Below, piece by piece: positions 14,902 to 22,982 of a stretch of 46,322 bases of DNA (the first letter of the stretch is position 1; each line of letters begins with the position of its first letter). Position numbers and translations under genes: made by a program. The DNA is from Pseudoalteromonas haloplanktis ATCC 14393. GTDB taxonomy: Bacteria > Pseudomonadota > Gammaproteobacteria > Enterobacterales > Alteromonadaceae. The notes under the pieces were generated by a model. That model was not told the DNA's origin. It made no database searches and saw only the letters and a list, made by a program, of their open reading frames with translations. The stretch is taken from the NCBI RefSeq assembly GCF_000238355.1, contig NZ_AHCA01000019.1:1-46322 (forward strand), read 5' to 3'.

Positions 14902-15831
14902 ATGCGCATTAAATGTATTAATCACTTGCTTATAGCTTCGTTAAGCTTGTGGGTATCGGCCTTGCTATTGGGTTGTAATAGCAAGGCCAAGCCATCTGAA
15001 AGCAACGAGAGCCTTTTAGAAAGTAATGCTAATGAACAGCAAGAAATTAGAGCTTATGCGCGTTTTGTTCCTCAAAGAAACGACGACTTTGCATGGGAAA
15101 ATGATAAGGTCGCGTTTCGTGTGTATGGGCCAGCTGCACCACTTAAAGGGCATGGTAGCGGTGTTGATGCTTGGTTTAAAAAAGTCAATTATTCAATTAT
15201 AGATAAATGGTATGACAACCATTTAAGTGGTTTGTCATACCATGTTGACCGTGGTGAAGGTTATGATCCATACCATACAGGAACGAGTCGTGGAGTAGGT
15301 AGCACTGCTGTATGGATTCAAGGTCAAGCATATTTTGCTCATAGCTTTAAAAACTACAATATTGAGGTTAACAACTCTACTAAAGTGGTTTTCACACTTG
15401 AATATGAATGGCAGACTCCACTAGGTCTAGTGCATGAGAGTAAAACAGTTTCACTGTTCTTAGGCAGCCAACTATTTTCAGTTAATTCAGTTTTTTCATT
15501 AGATGGAGTACCTACGTCATTACCCATTGCGTTAGGTGTTACAACACATGATGAAAAAGCCACTGTGTCATTCAATTATGAAACTGGGCGAATCGCCGCA
15601 TGGGAAATTATTGATGGGATAGGTGTGGGCACTGGTGCATTGATTGCTCCCAGTAAAATTAAAGGGATCAAACATATGCCTAGTACCGAGAAGGATAAAA
15701 GTCATATTTGGATATTCACTAATAGTGATGAGAATGGCTCTTTACACTATTCAGCTGGGTTTGCATGGGCTGGTGCAAAAGATATCACGAGTTTTGAACA
15801 GTGGAATAAGTACTTAGATAACTACAAGTAA
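14902..15831 (+). CDS. DUF4861 family lipoprotein
   Basis: The function is unknown; it probably acts in the periplasm or on the outer membrane in oligosaccharide processing. The 309-residue protein has a lipobox (LLLGC, Cys25). The DUF4861 core begins ARFVPQRNDDFAWENDKVAFRVYG (about residues 53-76 and conserved in the family), then DKWYDNHLSGLSYH, GEGYDPYH and SRGVGSTAVW. The remainder looks beta-rich, like a carbohydrate-binding or mutarotase-type fold, which is an inference from the pattern only. It follows the GH88-like gene by 17 bp and is the last gene of that unit, with a hairpin after it. The pairing suggests a joint step on unsaturated uronate ends. Confidence 0.85.
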   Translation: MRIKCINHLLIASLSLWVSALLLGCNSKAKPSESNESLLESNANEQQEIRAYARFVPQRNDDFAWENDKVAFRVYGPAAPLKGHGSGVDAWFKKVNYSIIDKWYDNHLSGLSYHVDRGEGYDPYHTGTSRGVGSTAVWIQGQAYFAHSFKNYNIEVNNSTKVVFTLEYEWQTPLGLVHESKTVSLFLGSQLFSVNSVFSLDGVPTSLPIALGVTTHDEKATVSFNYETGRIAAWEIIDGIGVGTGALIAPSKIKGIKHMPSTEKDKSHIWIFTNSDENGSLHYSAGFAWAGAKDITSFEQWNKYLDNYK

Positions 15832-15870
15832 TTTGCGAGTTGTTTAGATATTTTTGCGTGCTAAATTTTG

Positions 15871-15894
15871 AGACCATCAGTTGACTGATGGTCT
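15871..15894. terminator. Hairpin between convergent genes, probable bidirectional terminator
   Basis: AGACCATCAG at 15871-15880 and CTGATGGTCT at 15885-15894 are perfect complements around loop TTGA. It lies between the convergent DUF4861 and DUF1501 genes, 40 bp after one stop and 29 bp from the other. T-runs are weak on both strands. Confidence 0.6.
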
Positions 15895-15922
15895 TACGCT
15901 GTTATGGCGCAAAAATGTTGAC

Positions 15923-17077
15923 TTAAACTCGGATCACAGAGGTACTTGCAATGGGGATTGAGGGGAATACATGTGCTAGTTGTTGAGGTGTTAATTTCCA
16001 GTGTTCATTGAGGATCTTAGCAATCCACGAAAACGTATTTGAAGTAGGCATTAAATCCCGTTTTTCAAAAAGCAGCTCATCAGCAAGGCCGGGCCACTGG
16101 CCAGCAATTTGTCCACCTTTTACTTTTCCACCAGCGATAAACATGGCACTTGCGGTGCCGTGATCTGTACCTAGGGTACCATTTTCTTTAACCGTTCGAC
16201 CAAACTCAGTAGCTACTATTACAACCGTGTTTTGCCATTGCGTTCCAAGTCCCTGTTTAAGCGCGTGCAAGCCGTTATCAAGTTCTTCTAGTTGTCTCGC
16301 TAAGCGATTGTTTTGATTGCTATGTGTGTCCCACCCACCAAGCTCTAGCATGGCGCAGTCAACATTACTTTTTGGGTCAATAATTAACTTGGCACATGCT
16401 TTACTTAAATCAACAAATCTACCAGTGCTTTTGTTTGATTCTTGTTGCGTGAGCCCTTGTAATGCTAGGCCTTGGTTTAAACGATCAAGTAACAATTTAT
16501 CATCAGCATACATAGATGATAATGCTTGATACACATCACTATCAGCATCTTTCAATCTACTCGGATACCAAGTATTTGCTTGTGGTGTATTACGTAAGCT
16601 AATAGGGGTTGAGCGTGCAAGGGCAATGGCATTAACATTCCTTTGAGATATAGCCCTTGCTAGCCAGCCAGAGTCATGATCAATACTAGCTAAACCACTT
16701 TCCAAATAATCTTGCCCATCAAAATGAGAGCGTTCTTTATAGCCAGATGAAACAGCAACAACAGGTAAAAGCTGCTTATCTTTATACCATTGATGAAGGT
16801 TTGCTAGTGCTGGGTGAAAACCATACCCCTTATCCAACGGTAATAGTTGTTCTTTGATACTGCTTGCGAGTTTTGGCCGTTGCTTTAGAAGATTTGCATC
16901 AAATGCAGGAACTAAAGTACCCAGTGAGTCCATAGCTCCACGCAATACAACCCACACAAGCTTTGCCGGTTGTGCACTTGCTGGCTGCTTAGTTTCTAAG
17001 CTCATTGCGAGTAATGGGGTTTGAAACACCACTAAACTTGCGCCTAACGCTTTAATAAAGTCTCTACGTTCCATCAT
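15923..17077 (-). CDS. DUF1501 protein, Tat-exported, alkaline-phosphatase/sulfatase-like fold
   Basis: The precise function is unknown. The N-terminus MMERRDFIKALGASLVVF is a twin-arginine signal (RRDFIK) followed by a hydrophobic stretch, so the protein is exported folded. Of 384 residues, recognisable family points are VVLRGAMDSLGTLVP near 43, GGWDTHSNQ near 248, ATEFGRTV near 290 and GTDHGTASAMF near 302. These fit the DUF1501 family, which belongs to the alkaline phosphatase/sulfatase clan. The start codon overlaps the DUF1800 stop by one base (TAATG), so the two are translationally coupled and probably form a unit. Its place in a sulfated-glycan locus makes a link to sulfate or phosphate removal conceivable but unproven. 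Confidence 0.85.
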   Translation of the reverse strand: MMERRDFIKALGASLVVFQTPLLAMSLETKQPASAQPAKLVWVVLRGAMDSLGTLVPAFDANLLKQRPKLASSIKEQLLPLDKGYGFHPALANLHQWYKDKQLLPVVAVSSGYKERSHFDGQDYLESGLASIDHDSGWLARAISQRNVNAIALARSTPISLRNTPQANTWYPSRLKDADSDVYQALSSMYADDKLLLDRLNQGLALQGLTQQESNKSTGRFVDLSKACAKLIIDPKSNVDCAMLELGGWDTHSNQNNRLARQLEELDNGLHALKQGLGTQWQNTVVIVATEFGRTVKENGTLGTDHGTASAMFIAGGKVKGGQIAGQWPGLADELLFEKRDLMPTSNTFSWIAKILNEHWKLTPQQLAHVFPSIPIASTSVIRV

Positions 17078-18438
17078 TATCTCCTTAAAAACTCTGGGCT
17101 CATTAAAAACAATGTCAGCGCTTGCTTGCGACTTTCTGCTCTAGATATGGTTTGATAGCTCAATTGACTAATAGACTCTGAAAAACTATTTTTTATGATG
17201 GCTTCAATCTGTACTTTTTTGGCTCTAGCTGCAACCGTGGCTGCCCAGTTAACCCTTGAAATTAAAGCACTAGCGCCATTCCAATCATCTTCTTTATCAC
17301 TGTAACCTGCCGGAGATCCTGCTTTAAATGGTTGTTGACCAAGAGTTACCAGCGATGAATATAGTTGTCGATTATTGGTTTTTAAATCCAGTGCTCTAAG
17401 CGAGGAAATTACAAATTCGCGAGGCGTTTTAAATTTTAGCTTCTCAGCGTGCCATGCTTCATCTGCGTTGATCATTGTGGTCATGACTGCTTTGAGATCA
17501 CCATTTGTAGCCAGCCAATTATCAGCCATTTTATTTACTAGGCTTGCTGGAGGATTATCGCTAATAAAGTGATGGGCTAGTTTGTAGCTAATATGCTTGG
17601 CTGTTGCTGGGTGTATAGCTAAATCCCGAAGCATACTTTTGCCTTGCTCACTATCTTTTTGTGAATACATTTTATTTAATAGAGTACGTACGCCAGGTTC
17701 ATGTCCTGAACGACGATATTTAAAGCCCTGCTCTTTATCCTTAAGTGGGTTAGCTACGCTCCAACCAGTAATTCCTTTCGCCAACTCAATTACATCTTTT
17801 TGGCTGTAGCCACTGTCGACACCTAATGTATGCAGCTCTAAAATTTCCCGGGCTAAGTTTTCGTTTAAACCTCTACCACTCTTTTTAGCAACCTTTGAAT
17901 TAGGCCCAAATGATTTTTCGTTATTCAAATAAATTAACATGGCTGGGTGTTGTATAACACTAATGAGCAAATCATCAAATCGGCCCAATAAATTAGGGGC
18001 AACGGCTTCTCGCTCTAGCGTTGGTGCTAATGCAGTCATCACAGGACCTGCACCACTAACACTAAAATGATTAGAGAAAAAGTCTAACAGTCGCCAATTT
18101 AAACTATGCTCTGAGTTAATTGCATGTTCAAGTGTATCAATACTTAATTGCAGGTAAATTTGTCGGTGATAACTTACTTTTGGTGCTTTAGTTTGCGGTG
18201 TTTCAGAGGGTTTATCACTTTTTAGATTATTTTTATCAGATTTCTTTTGTTCACGTAATTCAGCCAACTTCTGTATGATTTCATTCGAGTGGGCTACATT
18301 TGAGTCAAAATGAATGGCTGGTTTTAAATGCAATTGATTAATAAGCCATTGCTTAGGATCTTTATTAGCGATAGTGAGCTCTGAGGGTTTAGCTCCCAAA
18401 CCAAAACGATTTATCGCAATAGTAGCTTGAATTGACAT
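17077..18438 (-). CDS. DUF1800 family protein, partner of DUF1501
   Basis: The biochemical function is unknown. The 453-residue protein opens with AINRFGLGAKPSEL and ends with LFLMSPEFLRR, both typical of DUF1800. NENLAREILELHTLGVDSGYSQKDV (about residues 190-214) is the most conserved family block. I see no convincing signal peptide at the N-terminus, although family members usually work with exported DUF1501 partners. A charged low-complexity linker rich in Lys, Asp and Ser lies at about 60-85. It is the first gene of a two-gene minus-strand unit, and the upstream 257 bp are shared with the divergent lactate dehydrogenase. Confidence 0.85.
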   Translation of the reverse strand: MSIQATIAINRFGLGAKPSELTIANKDPKQWLINQLHLKPAIHFDSNVAHSNEIIQKLAELREQKKSDKNNLKSDKPSETPQTKAPKVSYHRQIYLQLSIDTLEHAINSEHSLNWRLLDFFSNHFSVSGAGPVMTALAPTLEREAVAPNLLGRFDDLLISVIQHPAMLIYLNNEKSFGPNSKVAKKSGRGLNENLAREILELHTLGVDSGYSQKDVIELAKGITGWSVANPLKDKEQGFKYRRSGHEPGVRTLLNKMYSQKDSEQGKSMLRDLAIHPATAKHISYKLAHHFISDNPPASLVNKMADNWLATNGDLKAVMTTMINADEAWHAEKLKFKTPREFVISSLRALDLKTNNRQLYSSLVTLGQQPFKAGSPAGYSDKEDDWNGASALISRVNWAATVAARAKKVQIEAIIKNSFSESISQLSYQTISRAESRKQALTLFLMSPEFLRR

Positions 18439-18591
18439 AATGACCTCAAACGGTTGTACTTAATAATGAAAATAAACTTTCCAGCTTTTATCGCTATTTA
18501 ATTTACATATCTTTACTCAACTCACTTCTATTCAGTCCGATGATATCAAGCAAAGTTCCTTAATAATTAAACAAAGCACTAGATGATTGGG

Positions 18592-18620
18592 TTGATATAG
18601 GAAATAGTGTTTTTTATTAT
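18592..18620 (+). promoter_or_regulatory. Candidate sigma70 promoter for L-lactate dehydrogenase
   Basis: TTGATA at 18592-18597 and TATTAT at 18615-18620 are separated by 17 bases. Transcription would start near 18627 and give a leader of about 70 bases. No operator-like copy of the TTGGYAAGG palindrome lies here. Confidence 0.5.
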
Positions 18621-18695
18621 TGCTGATATACAACTAATTGCAACTCAAGTAAATTGAAGTAAGTCCATCTGATTACATGTTTTATTGGAAACAAA

Positions 18696-19832
18696 ATGAT
18701 TATTTCAGCCTCTACAGATTATCGCAAAGCCGCTAAAGCAAAGTTACCGCCATTCCTTTTTCACTATATTGATGGCGGCTCTTATAAAGAACATACTTTA
18801 AATAGAAACGTACAAGACTTGTCTGATATTGCCTTGAGACAGCGTGTATTAAAGGATATGTCTGACTTAGATTTAAGTACGGAATTATTTGGCGAAAAGT
18901 TGAGCCTACCTTTAATTTTAGCGCCAGTGGGCTTAACAGGTATGTATGCAAGGCGAGGAGAAGTACAAGCTGCTAAGGCGGCAGAAAATAAAGGCATCCC
19001 CTTCACAATGTCTACAGTGTCTGTATGCCCAATTGAAGAGGTAACCCCTAATATTGATCGCGCTATGTGGTTCCAGTTATATGTATTAAGAGATAGGGGC
19101 TTCATGAAAAATGCGCTTGAAAGAGCCAAAGCTGCAGGAGTTAAAACGCTTGTATTTACGGTTGATATGCCTGTCCCAGGTGCGCGATACCGGGATATGC
19201 ACTCTGGGATGAGTGGCCCATTTGCAGCTTCAAGAAGAATTTTGCAAGCAATGACACACCCTCGCTGGGCTATGGACGTGGGTTTAATGGGTAAACCTCA
19301 TGATCTTGGCAATATCTCTGCTTACCGTAATGAGAAAACTTCGCTAGTCGATTATATCGGTTGGTTAGGAAGTAATTTTGATCCATCAATAAGTTGGAAG
19401 GACCTTGAGTGGATCAGGGATTTTTGGGATGGTCCGATGATCATAAAGGGTATCCTTGACGAAGAAGACGCTAAAGATGCAGTTCGCTTCGGCGCAGACG
19501 GGATTGTTGTATCCAATCATGGTGGTCGACAACTTGATGGCGTTTTGTCGTCGGCTAGAGCTTTACCTAAGATAGCCGATGCAGTGAAGGGTGATATAAA
19601 AATTCTCGTAGACTCAGGTATTCGAAATGGGCTTGATGTAGTCAGAATGTTGGCTTTAGGTGCCGATTCCGCGATGTTAGGGCGCTCCTATATTTATGCC
19701 TTAGCAGCTAAGGGTCAGAAAGGGGTTGAGCATCTTCTTGATCTGTATACCAATGAAATGAAAGTTGCTATGACGTTGACCGGTGCAAAATCGATTAAAG
19801 ACTTGGGTGCACACTCCTTAGTATCGTATTAA
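18696..19832 (+). CDS. lldD: FMN-dependent L-lactate dehydrogenase
   Basis: It oxidises L-lactate to pyruvate with electrons going to the quinone pool, at the inner face of the cytoplasmic membrane. The 378-residue length fits the LldD family of alpha-hydroxy-acid oxidases. Landmarks are SASTDYRKAAKAKLPPFLF at the start, PLILAPVGLTGM near 73, TVDMPVPGARYRD near 153, the catalytic-His block VSNHGGRQLDG near 272, and DSGIRNGLDVVRMLALGAD near 302. In this locus the likely source of L-lactate is L-lactaldehyde from L-rhamnose breakdown, an inference from the three rhamnosidases nearby. It is a single-gene unit with its own promoter and a terminator 170 bp downstream. Confidence 0.93.
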   Translation: MIISASTDYRKAAKAKLPPFLFHYIDGGSYKEHTLNRNVQDLSDIALRQRVLKDMSDLDLSTELFGEKLSLPLILAPVGLTGMYARRGEVQAAKAAENKGIPFTMSTVSVCPIEEVTPNIDRAMWFQLYVLRDRGFMKNALERAKAAGVKTLVFTVDMPVPGARYRDMHSGMSGPFAASRRILQAMTHPRWAMDVGLMGKPHDLGNISAYRNEKTSLVDYIGWLGSNFDPSISWKDLEWIRDFWDGPMIIKGILDEEDAKDAVRFGADGIVVSNHGGRQLDGVLSSARALPKIADAVKGDIKILVDSGIRNGLDVVRMLALGADSAMLGRSYIYALAAKGQKGVEHLLDLYTNEMKVAMTLTGAKSIKDLGAHSLVSY

Positions 19833-20002
19833 CGGTTTATGCAACGAGCTAAAGTCTTTAGCCATTGGATTTAGTTTAATTTTCTGCGTTTATCAGGCTT
19901 GAAGCTCACTAATTATTTATAAAACTTCAGAGTCAAAGAAATTTGCCCCACTGGGCAAAAGAGCCTTAAAGGCCACTACTGGTAAAGCTTACTTTTTAAT
20001 TT

Positions 20003-20041
20003 ATGCCTTGCAGAGCAATATAGCCCTGTAAGGCATTTTTA
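20003..20041 (+). terminator. Rho-independent terminator downstream of lldD
   Basis: ATGCCTTGCAG at 20003-20013 pairs with CTGTAAGGCAT at 20026-20036 (one G-U), followed directly by a T-run to 20041. It lies 170 bp beyond the lldD stop. Confidence 0.7.
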
Positions 20042-20200
20042 TAAGTATTGAATATAAGTAATCAAATCGATGTAAATAAAAGATGTTTCTATGTCTGAAT
20101 ATGACTTGCATCAATTATACCGCAGGCATTTTTCAAAACTCTGGTGTATTTAACTTCTTTAATTCATATGGTTTTTTACGTATGTAACACCAAAATTAAG

Positions 20201-20242
20201 CGTTACTGGTAAAGCCAGTAACGTAGGGAGTAGGGTTTTGTA
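20201..20242 (+). repeat. 42-bp repeat, copy 1
   Basis: It begins CGTTACTGG, holds the stem CGTTACTGG/CCAGTAACG, and ends TAGGGTTTTGTA. It matches copy 2 (20363-20404) at 41 of 42 positions. The two starts are 162 bp apart, a multiple of three. A weaker similarity (GTAACAC then AAAATT) precedes both copies. Confidence 0.85.
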
Positions 20243-20360
20243 CCAACTCTTAAAAACTGAAAATTTGCTTATGGTCGATGAATTTTATTTTTATATATTA
20301 AATTCAGGTGGTTATAGATTATTGTTTGCGCCAGTAACACAAAAATTCAGAAAGTTTTAA

Positions 20361-20489
20361 TACGTTACTGGCAAAGCCAGTAACGTAGGGAGTAGGGTTT
20401 TGTATCAGGTTAAAAAGAGGCTAGTTTTCATTACTTTTGCGCGACCGGAAGGTTCTGATACTTTAGGGCGCTTACCTCGTGAGGCATAA
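20361..20489 (+). pseudogene. Short reading-frame remnant running through repeat copy 2
   Basis: The frame from 20361 to TAA at 20487-20489 encodes 42 residues with no good start codon. It begins YVTGKASNVGSRVLYQ, the same peptide that copy 1 gives in the same frame, and ends FARPEGSDTLGRLPREA. The frame of copy 1 is open from 20163 to the TAA at 20358-20360, so a single stop separates the two. This may be a decayed or repeat-derived open frame; coding is doubtful. Confidence 0.3.
20363..20404 (+). repeat. 42-bp repeat, copy 2
   Basis: Nearly identical to copy 1 at 20201-20242; position 10 is C instead of T. The 9-bp stem CGTTACTGG/CCAGTAACG is kept in both, with only a loop base differing, which suggests the folded form or recent duplication matters. 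Confidence 0.85.
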
Positions 20490-20550
20490 CAAGTTGATTT
20501 TGATAAATCATGTCGCTGGCATGTACATTTAACTAGGCCAATTTATTTAG

Positions 20551-20580
20551 CCGATGCTCAAACTTGAGTTTTAGCATCGG
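20551..20580 (-). terminator. Hairpin after the degradative operon
   Basis: CCGATGCT at 20551-20558 pairs with AGCATCGG at 20573-20580, with further pairing inside (AAACT/AGTTT) around one mismatch. It sits 14 bp beyond the stop of the last minus-strand gene (GH78). The following T-content on the minus strand is moderate, so termination is likely but not certain. Confidence 0.55.
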
Positions 20581-20594
20581 ACAGTATTTTGTTG

Positions 20595-22973
20595 CTATAA
20601 AGCTTCAATATTCCACGTGCCACCTGTTACTTTAAATTTTAAGTATTTTCTATCAGCTTCTATAAATGTTACCCCTTCAATGTTTTTTGGTTTAGACCAA
20701 AATGAGGCGTCTTTAAGCCACGCTTTAGCGTCATTAAAGCTGACACTTTCTATATTAAAAAACTCTCTAGGAATCCCGACTATTGCGCTGGTGTTTTGTG
20801 GAAGCTTAATGGATATGTTGATTGAATCATCATTACGTTTTATCTCATAGTCGATATCGCCTTTTACAGAAGGTACTCGTTGTTTAATCGTCTTCAAATG
20901 GACCATATTTGGGAGCACTCTGAATGTCTCCCATGCCACGGAAGTGGGTTCAATACCTGCAATATACTGGCTCAACACTGTACTTGGTGCATTCCATGCG
21001 TGGTTTTCTGTACCGCCGCTTGGTAGGTATTCAGCGAGTGTAGATAAGGCTGGGTTGTTAACTTGTTTAGCATAGCGATCTTTCATTCTTGCTAAAGCGT
21101 CTTCATAGCGCCCAGCTTTAGCCATTGCGTTATATACCATCCACTCAAAATGGGGGCTTGCGAATTGATTAGGCACTAACACATTATCAACAATTTTTTT
21201 ATATTGAGATGGGTCTGCTAAGTCATACAAGATAGCAAGAGCATTTGCGCGATCATCCTTAAATTTTTCAGGGTTACTGCTATAAAATCCGTTCTGCCAA
21301 TATAGCTTTTGATAGGCATCTTTAATTGATCCTATGCGGGTATCGTAATAATCAAGGTGCTCTTTATTGTTAAGTGTAATAGCCATCTTTTTCGCTGCGA
21401 CTAATGCACTGTAATATAAAGCACTTTGGATAGCGTCGTAATCAATTGTCTCTTGAGGGCCCCAATCAGTCCATTTCCAGTCACCACTTCTAAAAGTAGG
21501 GAGTCCATTGTCTTTAATGTCCCATAATGTTAAATAACGATGCACGTAAGGGTATGCAAACTCGAGTGTTTCCAAATCACCTGTATTGTAATAGTAATGC
21601 CAAATTGCTTGGTCAATAAATTGAAGACTCTGTGCTGGAAGTTCACGAAAACGACCTGGACCTAAACCTGCGAAGATACCCGATTCGCTATCACTAAAGG
21701 TCATTGTAACTTTGATCGCTTTTTTAAGTAAATCATGCCCAGGTTTATCCATAGAGTAAAACAAGTAACTGGCTTGGTCAGCTACGTCACCAATCCAAAG
21801 CCCTCTTTCGCGATCAGGAGTATCCATAAAATTATCCCGAGCACATATATAAAGCGTATTTTCAGCCATTTGCCATATACGAGTAAACCATGCATCATCA
21901 GACTCAAAGTGGCCAGGTGTGCTTCCAACTCCTGTCCATCGATACTTTAAGCCGTGTACTGTTATACCTTTAGGTATTGTATATTCAATAAAGCGACCAT
22001 TGGTCCATGAGAGAGACTCAAATTGTTGACGGCCTTTTTTTGTCGTGTAAAAAGTTTCAATAGTATTTAGTCGCATGTTTGATTTTATATGGATTTTCTG
22101 ACCTTCAGAGGCCTCAATATCAAAATAGGGTGTGAAGTTTTTATTTATATCGAGGTAACATTTTACTTTTTTACCATCACTAATAAACGGAAAATCAGAC
22201 TCCGAAAAATTAGTGCAATTGGCTAGACCAAAATCATTTAAAATTGGGATTTCACTAGGAAATAGCTCATAAAAAGGAGCAGTAGGCGGTCTTCGCATGC
22301 TTTTAGCCTCTAGCCATTCAGAGTCATCAAAACCTGGTAAATACCAAGCTTGCTCACTCCAATCACCTAAATCTTTTCTTGCATCGTAATTAATGTTCCA
22401 TGCAGCAACCCTGTATGGTGAATTTTTAAACGTTTGTTGGTAGGCAGTGTGATCCTGTGCCTTCCATGTTTGATCGGAAACAACGGTCGTGTCATCAATC
22501 TGCGCTTGAAAAATAAAACCAGCCTTTGACGCTGAAATATGTGTCCCTTTTTTTCCGTTATCTCCGTAATACCAAGCTAAGGCTGCAATTGTATTGTTAC
22601 CTTTTTTTAAGTATTTTTTGATATCAACAGTGTCGTAGTATTTATTTGACGCTATTGCAAAATCATCAACCCTAGGGGAGCTTTTAACAGGAGAGGGTCC
22701 TCCTGTGTAGCTGCCTTCAAAAACAACCATTTCTCCATTGATCCAAAGCCAATACTTGGTATCAGCACTGATATACGCGGTGGCTGATTGATTAATATCA
22801 TCAAGGGTTACTTCCTTACGCAAAGCAACCCATGTGTTTGGATTACCAGCTCGTTGTTTGGTCCAAATCCACTCGGCCTCCCAATCTATAGCGAATAAAT
22901 TAAAGGAGCTGGTAGCTATTATTAATGTAATAACGTTAACTATGTTTGTTATTTTCATGTTTTTGCTCATCAT
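20595..22973 (-). CDS. GH78-like alpha-L-rhamnosidase, secreted
   Basis: It probably removes terminal alpha-L-rhamnose from oligosaccharides in the periplasm. The 792-residue protein has a signal peptide ending near FNLFA-ID. An N-terminal beta-sandwich follows (WEAEWIWTK, then WLWINGEMV and NTIAALAWYYGD as in Bac_rhamnosid_N). The (alpha/alpha)6 barrel of about 350-680 contains DTPDRERGLWIGD with Asp384, Glu389 and Asp396. This spacing matches the acidic residues of the known motif DCPxRERLGWxGD, but Cys-to-Thr and LGW-to-GLW make it a divergent member. It is the last gene of the minus-strand operon, 9 bp after GH106. Start ATG 22973 or the second ATG. Sulfated or otherwise modified rhamnose substrates are possible. 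Confidence 0.88.
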   Translation of the reverse strand: MMSKNMKITNIVNVITLIIATSSFNLFAIDWEAEWIWTKQRAGNPNTWVALRKEVTLDDINQSATAYISADTKYWLWINGEMVVFEGSYTGGPSPVKSSPRVDDFAIASNKYYDTVDIKKYLKKGNNTIAALAWYYGDNGKKGTHISASKAGFIFQAQIDDTTVVSDQTWKAQDHTAYQQTFKNSPYRVAAWNINYDARKDLGDWSEQAWYLPGFDDSEWLEAKSMRRPPTAPFYELFPSEIPILNDFGLANCTNFSESDFPFISDGKKVKCYLDINKNFTPYFDIEASEGQKIHIKSNMRLNTIETFYTTKKGRQQFESLSWTNGRFIEYTIPKGITVHGLKYRWTGVGSTPGHFESDDAWFTRIWQMAENTLYICARDNFMDTPDRERGLWIGDVADQASYLFYSMDKPGHDLLKKAIKVTMTFSDSESGIFAGLGPGRFRELPAQSLQFIDQAIWHYYYNTGDLETLEFAYPYVHRYLTLWDIKDNGLPTFRSGDWKWTDWGPQETIDYDAIQSALYYSALVAAKKMAITLNNKEHLDYYDTRIGSIKDAYQKLYWQNGFYSSNPEKFKDDRANALAILYDLADPSQYKKIVDNVLVPNQFASPHFEWMVYNAMAKAGRYEDALARMKDRYAKQVNNPALSTLAEYLPSGGTENHAWNAPSTVLSQYIAGIEPTSVAWETFRVLPNMVHLKTIKQRVPSVKGDIDYEIKRNDDSINISIKLPQNTSAIVGIPREFFNIESVSFNDAKAWLKDASFWSKPKNIEGVTFIEADRKYLKFKVTGGTWNIEAL

Positions 22974-22982
22974 GTTGTCAAG

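Larger units (their letters stand above)
19833..20594. other. Long gene-poor region with hairpins and a duplicated element
   Basis: No intact gene is seen in these 762 bp. They contain a small hairpin (TTTGCCC, loop CACT, GGGCAAA at 19942-19959), the terminator at 20003-20041, two copies of a 42-bp repeat (20201 and 20363) and the hairpin at 20551-20580. The 11-mer ACTGGTAAAGC shared with the repeat also occurs at 19978-19988. The composition and pattern look like debris of a dispersed repeat rather than regulatory DNA. Confidence 0.6.

Noticed and set aside
20184..20404. Integron attC-like or CRISPR-like interpretation of the repeated hairpins
   Set aside because: Only two copies, no integrase or cas gene, and the stems lack the attC core pattern; spacing and frame suggest another kind of repeat.
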